From CAZAMT01 sp964486145 (GTDB taxonomy: Bacteria; Bacteroidota; Bacteroidia; Bacteroidales; JAAAOM01), in contig CAZAMT010000148.1 in assembly GCA_964486145.1 (NCBI GenBank), forward strand, positions 1-9,584: a DNA stretch of 9,584 bases. Direction: 5' to 3'. Of the stretch, positions 1 through 6,916 are shown in pieces; the first letter of the stretch is position 1, and every line of letters begins with the position of its first letter. The notes below the pieces were generated by a model. The model saw nothing but the letters and a program-made list of their open reading frames with translations. It was not told the origin of the DNA and did not search any database. The position numbers were made by a program, and so were the translations under genes.

Positions 1-60
1 AAAGTGCTTGTTCGCTATGCTCCAACCGCTTAACTTAGGTATTATTTGCCTGTCCTGTGA
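1..60. other. leader or end of an unseen upstream gene
   Basis: One of the three plus-strand frames (codons from base 2) stays open to a TGA at 62-64, which overlaps the ATG at 61-63 of the receptor gene as ATGA. This could be the last 20 codons of an upstream gene translationally coupled to the receptor, but 60 bases are too few to tell it from chance. The other two frames stop at 31-33 and 36-38. I see no clear Bacteroidota -33/-7 promoter: TATTATTTG at 40-48 resembles the TAnnTTTG element but has one extra base and no well-placed TTTG upstream. Confidence 0.25.
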
Positions 61-2430
61 ATGATATATAAAAATATGAGAAAATATCTCTTTTTGAGCG
101 TGTTAGTTGCTGTTATTTGCATCCATCATTTAACAGGTCAGCAACACTCAATCGTCATTCTTGTAAGGGATTCGATTACCCGTTCGGGAATTGCCGATGT
201 AAATGTATCTTTCGGAAATGATAACAGAGCTATTACTGATACTACAGGAAAAATTTCACTTCCTGTTTCTGCAAGTCAAATACAATTGCATTTATCACAT
301 ATTGGTTATCAGAAAAAGGAAATAATTGTACCAAAACTGCAAGATACCCTGGTTGCTGAAATGGTTCCAAAAAATTTTATTCTGGAGCAGGTAACCATTG
401 GAGAGCGGTACAGGCGTAACAATCTGCTTACCAATAGCTTTCATCAGTTTAAGGCGAAGGAAATCCGCAAAATCCCCGGTTTTTTAGGCGAAAAAGACAT
501 CATTAAAGGATTGCAGTATCTGCCCGGAGTTTACAATCCTTCTGAAGCAAATACCGGATTATTTGTTCGGGGTGGTACATCCGATCAAACAAGAATTTAT
601 CTCAATGGCGCACCTTTGTTTAATCCTTCTCATTTGTATAATTTTCTCTCCACCTTCAATCCGGATATCATACAGAGCATTGATTTTTATAAGGGGGGGA
701 TTCCAGTTGAATTTGGTAATGCCGGTTCATCCATTGTAGACATTCGGCTGCGCAAGCCCGGAATGAACAAACTGAATGTTGGCGGTGCGATTGGACTGCT
801 TACAAGTCATGTTACTCTTGATGGTCCAGTCGGAAAGCGATTGTCATTTCTAATATCTGCAAGAAGAACCTATGCTGATGTATTTTTTAAACTCATTGAA
901 CCTGATGACCTTGCAATTGAAGATGACGGATTTCACTTCTATGATATAAATGCTGCTGTGTTTTATGATATTTCTACCGACTGGAGAGTGACAATGCAAG
1001 GTTATAAGGGCAGTGATTTTTTCAATACGGTTGATATTGATGATCAGCAATACGGAAATCTAATGGCTGGTTTAAATGTGACAGGTAATGTTTCTGACAG
1101 GTCAGTTTTACATGCAAATGGTTTCTATACCCGTTACGATTTCTTTGATTTCAACATGAATGAAAAGGGAATTCTAAGAAATCAACAGGCTGGAATACAC
1201 CTGAATATGACAACCAACCTGAACAATTCCTGGATGCTTAATTACGGGTTACAGTCAGAATGGACATTTTTGTTGCCCTATCAGAAACAAAATTTTAAAA
1301 CAAATGAAGTTCTTTATACAGATAGCTTTAAAATGAAAGCAAGCTTTTTAAATGCTTTGTATACAAGTCTGTATGGCGAATGGAGCCGGTTGTCATGGGA
1401 AATTGGTTTGCGAATGAACCATTACCAGTACTTAGGACCTGGAAAAAGCTACACTTACTTTGAATATGGAGAACAGCCATTTTATACAGTCAAAGATACA
1501 TTGACATACAGTAAATTTGAACCTGTACGGAAATTTGTAAATGTTGAACCTCGTGTTTCGTTGTCGTTGCAAATCACAGAAAGGCTTAAAGCGGTCATGT
1601 CCTATGACTTAATACAGCAATATCAGTATTATTTTTCGCGTTCCGATTTTATCGGTCCATGGACTGAAACCATCCTTGCAGATAAATATTTAAAACCGAT
1701 AATAGTTCAACAAACAGCCATGGGATTAACTTACAATGATCCATTGGAGGTAAGGGCAGAGGTGTATATGAAACATTATGAAAATGTTTTGTCATACCGC
1801 GACCGCGTGGATTACTTTTCGAATCGTCCATATGAGCAGTTTACCAGCCAGGGAAATGGCATTGCAAAAGGATTGGATATCATGATTAAAAAAAGTGACC
1901 GGTATTTCCACGGGTGGATTAGTTACAGCATTGGCAAGGTACAATATACAATTGATGGTGTAAACCAAGGTAAACCATTTCATCCGGCACATGATATCCG
2001 GCATAAGATGAACATTCTTGGTAATTATGTATTTAACAACCAAAAATTCGAAATAAGTCTTGGATGGAGTTTTCATACAGGGGCGCCGGTTGAACTGCCC
2101 GATGGATTTATTGAATATGAGGGTCTTCCGGTAGTTTTTTACGATGATAACAACAGGTACAAATATAGAAAACGGTCATATCACCGGGCTGATGTGAGTT
2201 TTTCAATCATACCTGACAAGAATAAACAACGGTCATGGAAAAGCAAATGGGAATTTTCAGTATACAATTTTTATGGCAGAAAAAATCCGTTGTATTACGA
2301 TTACCTTGATACCGGATCACAGCTTTACAGTCCGTTGATTCAAGGTGGATTGCCGGAATATTCTTACGATCCCAAAATTTTTTATTTGTTTTACATTACT
2401 CCTTCGGTAACATATAAATTTAAGTTTTAA
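61..2430 (+). CDS. TonB-dependent outer-membrane receptor, carboxypeptidase-regulatory-like N-terminus
   Basis: This is a 789-residue outer-membrane beta-barrel that should import a substrate across the outer membrane using TonB/ExbBD energy. Residues 6-27 form a Sec signal peptide (MRKYL, hydrophobic core, cut near LTG-Q). Residues 28-105 match the CarboxypepD_reg-like beta-sandwich found before the plug in many Bacteroidota receptors (GIADVNVSF, TDTTGKISL, HIGYQ). The plug spans about 108-232 and shows FVRGGTSDQTRIYLNG at 168-183 and FYKGGIPVEFG at 209-219. The rest is barrel and ends in an aromatic residue (YKFKF), as expected for BamA-dependent insertion. ATG at 61 directly follows a TGA; the in-frame ATG at 76 gives a cleaner signal peptide and may be the true start. 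The stop abuts the start of a DUF4249 lipoprotein gene, a common Bacteroidota pairing. The substrate cannot be read from the sequence. Confidence 0.93.
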   Translation: MIYKNMRKYLFLSVLVAVICIHHLTGQQHSIVILVRDSITRSGIADVNVSFGNDNRAITDTTGKISLPVSASQIQLHLSHIGYQKKEIIVPKLQDTLVAEMVPKNFILEQVTIGERYRRNNLLTNSFHQFKAKEIRKIPGFLGEKDIIKGLQYLPGVYNPSEANTGLFVRGGTSDQTRIYLNGAPLFNPSHLYNFLSTFNPDIIQSIDFYKGGIPVEFGNAGSSIVDIRLRKPGMNKLNVGGAIGLLTSHVTLDGPVGKRLSFLISARRTYADVFFKLIEPDDLAIEDDGFHFYDINAAVFYDISTDWRVTMQGYKGSDFFNTVDIDDQQYGNLMAGLNVTGNVSDRSVLHANGFYTRYDFFDFNMNEKGILRNQQAGIHLNMTTNLNNSWMLNYGLQSEWTFLLPYQKQNFKTNEVLYTDSFKMKASFLNALYTSLYGEWSRLSWEIGLRMNHYQYLGPGKSYTYFEYGEQPFYTVKDTLTYSKFEPVRKFVNVEPRVSLSLQITERLKAVMSYDLIQQYQYYFSRSDFIGPWTETILADKYLKPIIVQQTAMGLTYNDPLEVRAEVYMKHYENVLSYRDRVDYFSNRPYEQFTSQGNGIAKGLDIMIKKSDRYFHGWISYSIGKVQYTIDGVNQGKPFHPAHDIRHKMNILGNYVFNNQKFEISLGWSFHTGAPVELPDGFIEYEGLPVVFYDDNNRYKYRKRSYHRADVSFSIIPDKNKQRSWKSKWEFSVYNFYGRKNPLYYDYLDTGSQLYSPLIQGGLPEYSYDPKIFYLFYITPSVTYKFKF

Positions 2431-3234
2431 ATGAAACAAAAGAATTACATTGTACTTATTCCGCTTCTAATCCTGGTTTTGGGCTCATGTGAAACCGACT
2501 TTGATTATGAACCAAATATTATCGAGGAGGTATATTTTATTGATGGAATGGTTTCCAACCATCCATTACGGAACTATGTTTCTGTAAATAAGTTAAGTAG
2601 GTCAGGGGAGATGGTGCCGGTACATGGAGCAGAAATCTTAATTACCGATACATATGGACATCGAAAAACAATGAGTGAATCAAAACCAGGATACTATATT
2701 GTACCTGATTTCAGAGGTTTTCCAGGTTATACCTACCATGTGAAAATTAATGTTGACGGAAAAGAATTTATTGCAAGTAGTAAAACATTCCGTTCAAACC
2801 ACCGCTTTAAAATTACTACGAGCCCATCTGCCGAGGGTAAAATAAACCTGTTTTATGACTATAACGGCTCTCTTATGACTGATGAGTTTTACCGTATTGC
2901 ATTGATTATTAACGGGGAGCGATTTGACAACAAAGAATGGTTGCATGTAAGACATATAACGCGGGAATCAAAAATATTTGGTATTGCTCAAAATCTTGAT
3001 TTAGAAATAAATGATACCGTAGAAGTGGAGTTGCAATCATTGCCGTATGATGCCTACCAGTTTTATCTTGAGTTACTGTTTTATTACGCGGAACAGGATA
3101 ATGAAAGTTTGTTTTCACCAAGTCCGGTTTTTCCACAAGGAAATTTCAACAATGGCGCGGAAGGTGTTTTCAGAGTTTCACACATTATTTCTAAAAAAAT
3201 TATTATCGATGAAAATTCCGGCCTTGCAGAGTAA
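2431..3234 (+). CDS. DUF4249 family lipoprotein, partner of the TonB-dependent receptor
   Basis: This is a 267-residue predicted lipoprotein. Residues 1-19 are a short basic and hydrophobic signal, and LVLGSC gives a lipobox with Cys20 as the lipidated residue. The acidic residues just after it (ETDFD) resemble the Bacteroidota lipoprotein export signal, so display on the cell surface is likely (inference). Residues 35-115 look like an immunoglobulin-like beta domain with the DUF4249 pattern: VSVNKLSRSGEMVPVHGAEI, then PGYYIVPDF and PGYTYHVKI. The C-terminal half fits the family, including the conserved ending around SPVFPQGNFNNGAEGVFRVS. The length is normal for DUF4249. The ATG follows the receptor's TAA with no spacer, so the two are almost certainly co-transcribed and probably translationally coupled. 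The family has no established biochemical role; a surface-exposed accessory or substrate-capture role, by analogy with SusD, is only a guess. Confidence 0.88.
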   Translation: MKQKNYIVLIPLLILVLGSCETDFDYEPNIIEEVYFIDGMVSNHPLRNYVSVNKLSRSGEMVPVHGAEILITDTYGHRKTMSESKPGYYIVPDFRGFPGYTYHVKINVDGKEFIASSKTFRSNHRFKITTSPSAEGKINLFYDYNGSLMTDEFYRIALIINGERFDNKEWLHVRHITRESKIFGIAQNLDLEINDTVEVELQSLPYDAYQFYLELLFYYAEQDNESLFSPSPVFPQGNFNNGAEGVFRVSHIISKKIIIDENSGLAE

Positions 3235-3242
3235 CCGGAATT
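3214..3242. repeat. 8-bp perfect inverted repeat over the DUF4249 stop codon
   Basis: AATTCCGG at 3214-3221 and CCGGAATT at 3235-3242 are perfect complements around a 13-base loop that contains the TAA stop of the DUF4249 gene. The hairpin lies at the convergent end of the DUF4249 and kdsA transcripts. No T-run follows on the plus strand. On the minus strand a run of seven T lies about 14 bases beyond the stem (3193-3199), too far for a textbook intrinsic terminator. A third copy of the core, CCGGAAT at 3270-3276, could pair with the left arm instead. A weak or bidirectional terminator, or an mRNA 3'-end stabiliser, is possible but not shown. Confidence 0.35.
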
Positions 3243-3300
3243 GTAACATAATAAATTTCAATTCAACATCCGGAATAATCGAATATGTATGCAAAATTTG

Positions 3301-4116
3301 CTAAAAACCTATAATGGCATTTTGAATTGCAAGCAATTTACCAAGCAGATTTTCCATAAACTTCAGGTGTAACATATTCGCCCCGTCTGATTTTGCTGTG
3401 GATGGATCCGGATGGGTTTCTACAAAAATACCATCAATGCCTACGGCTATACCTGCTTTTGCGATGGTTTCAATCAACTGAGGTTTTCCGCCACTCACGC
3501 CCGATGCCTGGTTCGGCTGTTGCAGCGAATGTGTAATGTCAAGGATAACCGGATATCCAAAGTTTTTCATTTCAACCAGCCCCCGGAAGTCGACAATTAA
3601 ATCGTAATAGCCGAACATGGTTCCGCGGTCGGTAATCATTATATTATTGTTACCCGAATCAGACACCTTTGCAGAAGCAAATTTCATGGATTCCGGTGCA
3701 AGAAACTGCCCTTTTTTAATGTTTATCCATTTACCTGTTTTTGATGCAGCAACCAGCAAATCAGTCTGTCTGCACAGAAAAGCGGGTATCTGTAGAATAT
3801 CAACGTATCCGGCAGCCAATGCAGCTTCCTGTTCCGAATGTATATCGGTAATCACCGGAACGTCATACTGTTTTCTTATATCCGCAAGTATTTGCAGCGC
3901 CTTTTCATCACCGATTCCGGTGAAAGAATCAATTCTTGAACGGTTTGCTTTGCGGTACGAAGCTTTGAAAACAAACGGGATTTTTAGCTTATCGGAGATT
4001 TTCTTGAGAGTTTCCGCAATTTCAAAGGCGTTATCCCGGCTTTCAACCACACAGGGTCCGGCAATAAAAAGAAAATGTCCGGTTTCCGCGTGTTTTAAAT
4101 TGGGTATATTCAACAT
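3301..4116 (-). CDS. kdsA: 3-deoxy-8-phosphooctulonate synthase (Kdo-8-P synthase), metal-dependent class
   Basis: KdsA condenses phosphoenolpyruvate with D-arabinose 5-phosphate to Kdo 8-phosphate, a cytoplasmic step toward the Kdo of lipopolysaccharide. At 271 residues it has the usual length of this TIM-barrel enzyme. Family motifs are clear: AGPCVVESRD at 19-28, FKASYRKANRSRIDSF at 50-65, QIPAFLCRQTDL at 109-120, KKGQFLAPESM at 134-144, DRGTMFGY at 163-170, DITHSLQQP at 193-201, and VETHPDPSTAKSDGAN at 232-247. KANRS separates KdsA from the related DAHP synthases. Cys22 sits where E. coli KdsA has Asn26; with His196, Glu233 and Asp244 it completes the metal site of the Aquifex-type enzyme, so a divalent metal is predicted to be needed. 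The gene starts 12 bp after the rarA stop and is probably in the same transcript. Confidence 0.96.
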   Translation of the reverse strand: MLNIPNLKHAETGHFLFIAGPCVVESRDNAFEIAETLKKISDKLKIPFVFKASYRKANRSRIDSFTGIGDEKALQILADIRKQYDVPVITDIHSEQEAALAAGYVDILQIPAFLCRQTDLLVAASKTGKWINIKKGQFLAPESMKFASAKVSDSGNNNIMITDRGTMFGYYDLIVDFRGLVEMKNFGYPVILDITHSLQQPNQASGVSGGKPQLIETIAKAGIAVGIDGIFVETHPDPSTAKSDGANMLHLKFMENLLGKLLAIQNAIIGF

Positions 4117-4128
4117 GAATGAAAATTT

Positions 4129-5403
4129 TTAGTAAGTATAACGGTTTTTCCATAACGCTGCCAGTTTTTTCCGGATTTCTTTTTCCCTGGCATTTTCCTG
4201 AGGATCGTACATAATGGTCTTTTCAATGGCATCAGGAAGAAAATTATCTTCAACGAAATTACCTTTATAACTGTGGGCATATTTATAATTTTGCCCGTAA
4301 CCAAGTTCTTTCATCAATTTGGTAGGTGCATTTCGGATGTGCAGCGGCACTGGTAAATCTCCTGTTTTTTTAACCAATTGTTGAGCCTCATTAATGGCCT
4401 GGTATGCCGAATTGCTTTTTGGTGATGTTGCAAGATAAATGGTTGCTTCGGATAAAATAATTCTTGATTCAGGCCATCCGATCAGGTTCACTGCTTCAAA
4501 ACAGTTGGTTGCCAGCAGCAAGGCATTTGGATTGGCCAGCCCGATATCTTCAGCAGCGAGGATAACCAGTCGGCGGGCAATAAATTTCGGGTCTTCACCA
4601 CCTTCGACCATTCGTGCCAACCAGTAAACGGCTGCATTTGGGTCACTTCCCCTCACTGATTTAATAAACGCAGAAATGATATCGTAATGTTGTTCTCCAC
4701 TTTTATCGTAAATAGCCATGTTTTCCTGTACCCGTTGCAAAACTTTTTCATTCGTGATTTCAACAGAATCATCTTTCTCAGCATTCACAACTATCTCAAG
4801 CACATTTAACAATTTTCGCGCATCACCACCTGACAGGCGCAACATCACTTCATTTTCTTTTATTTGTATATTTTTCTTTTTTAGTATGGGGTCGGTTGAT
4901 AAGGCAATTTGAATAATCTGCAAAAGATGATCCCGCGAGAGAGGTTTCAGAACATAGACCTGGCAGCGTGAAAGGAGTGGAGAGATGACCTCAAATGAAG
5001 GATTTTCTGTTGTAGCTCCAATCAGGGTTATAATACCTGCTTCAACGGCACCAAGTAACGAATCCTGTTGAGCTTTATTGAAACGGTGGATTTCATCAAT
5101 AAACAAAATGGGGTTTGGCTGGTTAAAAAACTGAGACTTCTTAGCTTTTTCAATGGTTTCGCGAACATCTTTAACGCCTGAGCTAATGGCACTTAAAACA
5201 TAAAAAGGACGTTGAAGCTGGTTCGCAATAATACGTGCAAGAGTTGTTTTACCTACTCCAGGAGGGCCCCACAATATGAATGAATGTAATGTATTTGTTT
5301 CAATTGATTGGCGTAAAACAGCATACTTACCAACCAGATGTTCCTGGCCAATGTATGTCTCTAAGCTTTTCGGACGCAATCGATCGGCTAATGGCTGGTT
5401 CAT
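4129..5403 (-). CDS. rarA: replication-associated recombination AAA+ ATPase RarA (MgsA)
   Basis: RarA/MgsA, the bacterial relative of yeast Mgs1 and human WRNIP1, is a clamp-loader-like AAA+ ATPase that acts at stalled replication forks in the cytoplasm. The 424-residue length is typical. ATPase features appear in order: the N-terminal PLADRLRPKSLETYIGQEHL (4-23), Walker A GPPGVGKTT at 46-54, Walker B LFIDEIHRFNKAQQD at 100-114, sensor 1 LIGATTENPSF at 127-137, arginine finger in SPLLSRC at 141-147, and sensor 2 in SGGDARKLLN at 191-200. The C-terminal tetramerisation part is intact: YWLARMVEGGEDPKFIARRL at 260-279, then AAEDIGLANP and HIRNAPTKLMKELGYG. IGQEHL and the RarA C-terminal domain rule out RuvB and DnaX. 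It is first in a minus-strand pair with kdsA; the functions are unrelated, so this is probably incidental clustering. Confidence 0.96.
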   Translation of the reverse strand: MNQPLADRLRPKSLETYIGQEHLVGKYAVLRQSIETNTLHSFILWGPPGVGKTTLARIIANQLQRPFYVLSAISSGVKDVRETIEKAKKSQFFNQPNPILFIDEIHRFNKAQQDSLLGAVEAGIITLIGATTENPSFEVISPLLSRCQVYVLKPLSRDHLLQIIQIALSTDPILKKKNIQIKENEVMLRLSGGDARKLLNVLEIVVNAEKDDSVEITNEKVLQRVQENMAIYDKSGEQHYDIISAFIKSVRGSDPNAAVYWLARMVEGGEDPKFIARRLVILAAEDIGLANPNALLLATNCFEAVNLIGWPESRIILSEATIYLATSPKSNSAYQAINEAQQLVKKTGDLPVPLHIRNAPTKLMKELGYGQNYKYAHSYKGNFVEDNFLPDAIEKTIMYDPQENAREKEIRKKLAALWKNRYTY

Positions 5404-5473
5404 AATAATTGAATCGGCATTAATTTTGATATGTACAATCTAAATTTATTTTAAATATATAATGTAATTTTAC

Positions 5474-5502
5474 CAGATATAATAACAACAACTAAACTCA
5501 AA
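5474..5502 (-). promoter_or_regulatory. possible Bacteroidota-type promoter for rarA-kdsA
   Basis: Read on the minus strand, TTTG (5502-5499) is followed after 17 bases by TATATCTG (5481-5474). The Bacteroidota primary sigma factor recognises a TTTG/TTG -33 element and a TAnnTTTG -7 element about 17-23 bases apart; the second element here differs at one base. It would give a leader of roughly 65 bases before the rarA ATG at 5403. The region is very AT-rich, so chance matches are easy. No equally good match was found on the plus strand for the divergent SDR gene. Confidence 0.3.
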
Positions 5503-5513
5503 TTCAATATGCC

Positions 5514-6470
5514 ATGTTTCATTTTTTAATTCATAACAGAGACATATCTGTCAAATCTGCCAAAAAATTACTGTCAAATTTACCTCGAAATAACAAAATT
5601 CGATCAATTAAAACATCAAATTCAAAAAATGGGACTCAAAAACACGATCCTTTCATAAAAAACAAGGTTGTCATTATTACTGGTGCTTCTTCCGGCATTG
5701 GTCTGGCTTCTGCCCGCGAATTTGCTTGTCGTGGTGCAAAAGTAGTAATTGCTGCCAGAACTCTTGATAAGCTGGAGTGCATTGAAAGGGAGATGAAAGA
5801 TTGTGGTTTTCAGGTATTGGCTGTGCAGACAGATGTTACAAAAGAAACAGATTGTGCTAACCTTATAAACGTGGCCGTTAAGACGTTCGGGAAAATAGAT
5901 ATACTGGTAAACAATGCCGGGATTTCAATGCGGGCCTTATTTAAAGATCTTGATTTAAAGGTTATGAAAAAATTAATGGACGTTAATTTTTGGGGAACCG
6001 TTTATTGCACCAAATATGCATTGCCTTATTTGTTGAAAAGTAAAGGTTCATTGGTTGCGGTTTCATCTGTTGCAGGGTTCCATGGATTGCCCGGCCGCTC
6101 GGGTTATTCTGCTTCAAAATTTGCAATCCATGGATTTATGGAGACTGTGCGAATAGAAAACTTGAAAACAGGATTGCATGTGATGATTTTGTCTGCTGGT
6201 TTTACGTCTTCAAATATCAGGAAAACAGCACTGGATGCAAATGGCAATCAGCAGGGAGAATCGCCCAGAAATGAAGATAAAATGATGAAACCCGAGGGCG
6301 TGGCAAAAGCGATGGTGAAGGCAATTAAAAAGAGAAAACGAAATAAAATTCTAACTGTGGAAGGCAAATTGACTGCATTGTTTCAACGAATCCTGCCAAC
6401 GATTGTTGACTGGGCTGCGTTTCGCAAGTTTGCCGGTGAGCCAAACTCTCCACTGAAACAAACACATTGA
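5514..6470 (+). CDS. short-chain dehydrogenase/reductase (classical SDR) with N-terminal extension
   Basis: This is a 318-residue NAD(P)(H)-dependent oxidoreductase with a Rossmann fold. Cofactor motif TGASSGIG is at 57-64 and NNAG at 133-136. The catalytic tetrad is complete: Asn158 (in VNFWG), Ser185 (VSSVAG), Tyr198 and Lys202 (YSASK). Arg82 after the second strand (AARTLDKLE) suggests preference for NADP(H). The substrate is not readable; the chain resembles the DHRS7-like and generic lipid/steroid-type SDRs. Unusually, about 48 residues rich in Lys, Asn and Ser precede the usual start of the domain (KNKVVIITG). No in-frame ATG, GTG or TTG lies between the ATG at 5514 and the fold, so this start was kept, though it has no Shine-Dalgarno site. 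The stop is followed 7 bp later by a thioesterase gene, implying an operon and possibly acyl-CoA or lipid metabolism. Confidence 0.9.
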   Translation: MFHFLIHNRDISVKSAKKLLSNLPRNNKIRSIKTSNSKNGTQKHDPFIKNKVVIITGASSGIGLASAREFACRGAKVVIAARTLDKLECIEREMKDCGFQVLAVQTDVTKETDCANLINVAVKTFGKIDILVNNAGISMRALFKDLDLKVMKKLMDVNFWGTVYCTKYALPYLLKSKGSLVAVSSVAGFHGLPGRSGYSASKFAIHGFMETVRIENLKTGLHVMILSAGFTSSNIRKTALDANGNQQGESPRNEDKMMKPEGVAKAMVKAIKKRKRNKILTVEGKLTALFQRILPTIVDWAAFRKFAGEPNSPLKQTH

Positions 6471-6477
6471 GGATCAA

Positions 6478-6888
6478 ATGGTATTAACATGTGAAACCAG
6501 GGTAAGGGTGAGGTATGGTGAAACCGATAGAATGGGGTATGCTCATCATGCCAATTACGCCCTGTATTTTGAAGAAGGACGAACCGAATTAATGCGGCAA
6601 ATGGGAATGGACTATAAAACGATGGAGGATAATGGTATAATTCTTCCGTTATCACATATGTCTTTCGAATTTAAATCACCGGCGTATTATGACGAGGTAT
6701 TAACCATTCATACAAAACTCAGGGAAATGAAGGGGGTAAGGCTTACTTTTGATTACCGGGCCCTGAATGAATCCGGAAAAGTAGTTTGCGATGCAACAAC
6801 AATCCTTATTTTTGCTGATTCTAAAACAGGACACCCCCGACGACCTTCTGATTTTTTTAAGAAGTTATTGGATGAAAACGAATTGTAG
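6478..6888 (+). CDS. acyl-CoA thioesterase, YbgC/FadM (4-hydroxybenzoyl-CoA thioesterase) family
   Basis: This is a 136-residue single hotdog-fold protein predicted to hydrolyse acyl-CoA or aryl-CoA thioesters in the cytoplasm. The family signature lies at 13-37: YGETDRMGYAHHANY followed by YFEEGRTE. Asp17 is the expected catalytic acid, and His24 aligns with the active-site-region His of E. coli YbgC. The beta-sheet core runs through LSHMSFEFKSPAYYDEVLTIHTKL (58-81) and ends at VVCDATTILIFAD. The length matches the family (about 130-140). The start at 6478 follows the SDR stop by 7 bp, with GAGGA at 6469-6473 overlapping that stop, a weak Shine-Dalgarno-like site very close to the ATG. The substrate may be short or branched acyl-CoA, as is usual for such genes; pairing with an SDR is suggestive but not specific. 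The gene ends 28 bp from the convergent receptor gene, with no terminator hairpin seen between them. Confidence 0.9.
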   Translation: MVLTCETRVRVRYGETDRMGYAHHANYALYFEEGRTELMRQMGMDYKTMEDNGIILPLSHMSFEFKSPAYYDEVLTIHTKLREMKGVRLTFDYRALNESGKVVCDATTILIFADSKTGHPRRPSDFFKKLLDENEL

Positions 6889-6916
6889 TTTTTCCGCGCA
6901 ATGAGGAGGGCACCGG

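Noticed and set aside
3047..3304. 85-codon frame overlapping the end of the DUF4249 gene
   Set aside because: It is out of frame within a convincing DUF4249 coding region and its product has no coherent features.
3301..4116. DAHP synthase (aroF/aroG type)
   Set aside because: KANRS and the substrate-site motifs fit Kdo-8-phosphate synthase, and the length of 271 residues fits KdsA.
3617..4132. 171-codon open frame on the plus strand opposite kdsA
   Set aside because: Antisense shadow of a strongly conserved enzyme gene; no motif and no independent start signal.
4129..5403. RuvB helicase or DnaX clamp-loader subunit
   Set aside because: The AAA+ core is similar, but the C-terminal region (MVEGGEDP, AAEDIGLANP, ELGYG) is specific to RarA/MgsA.
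6383..6655. 90-codon minus-strand frame across the SDR-thioesterase junction
   Set aside because: It overlaps two clear genes on the other strand and looks like random translation.
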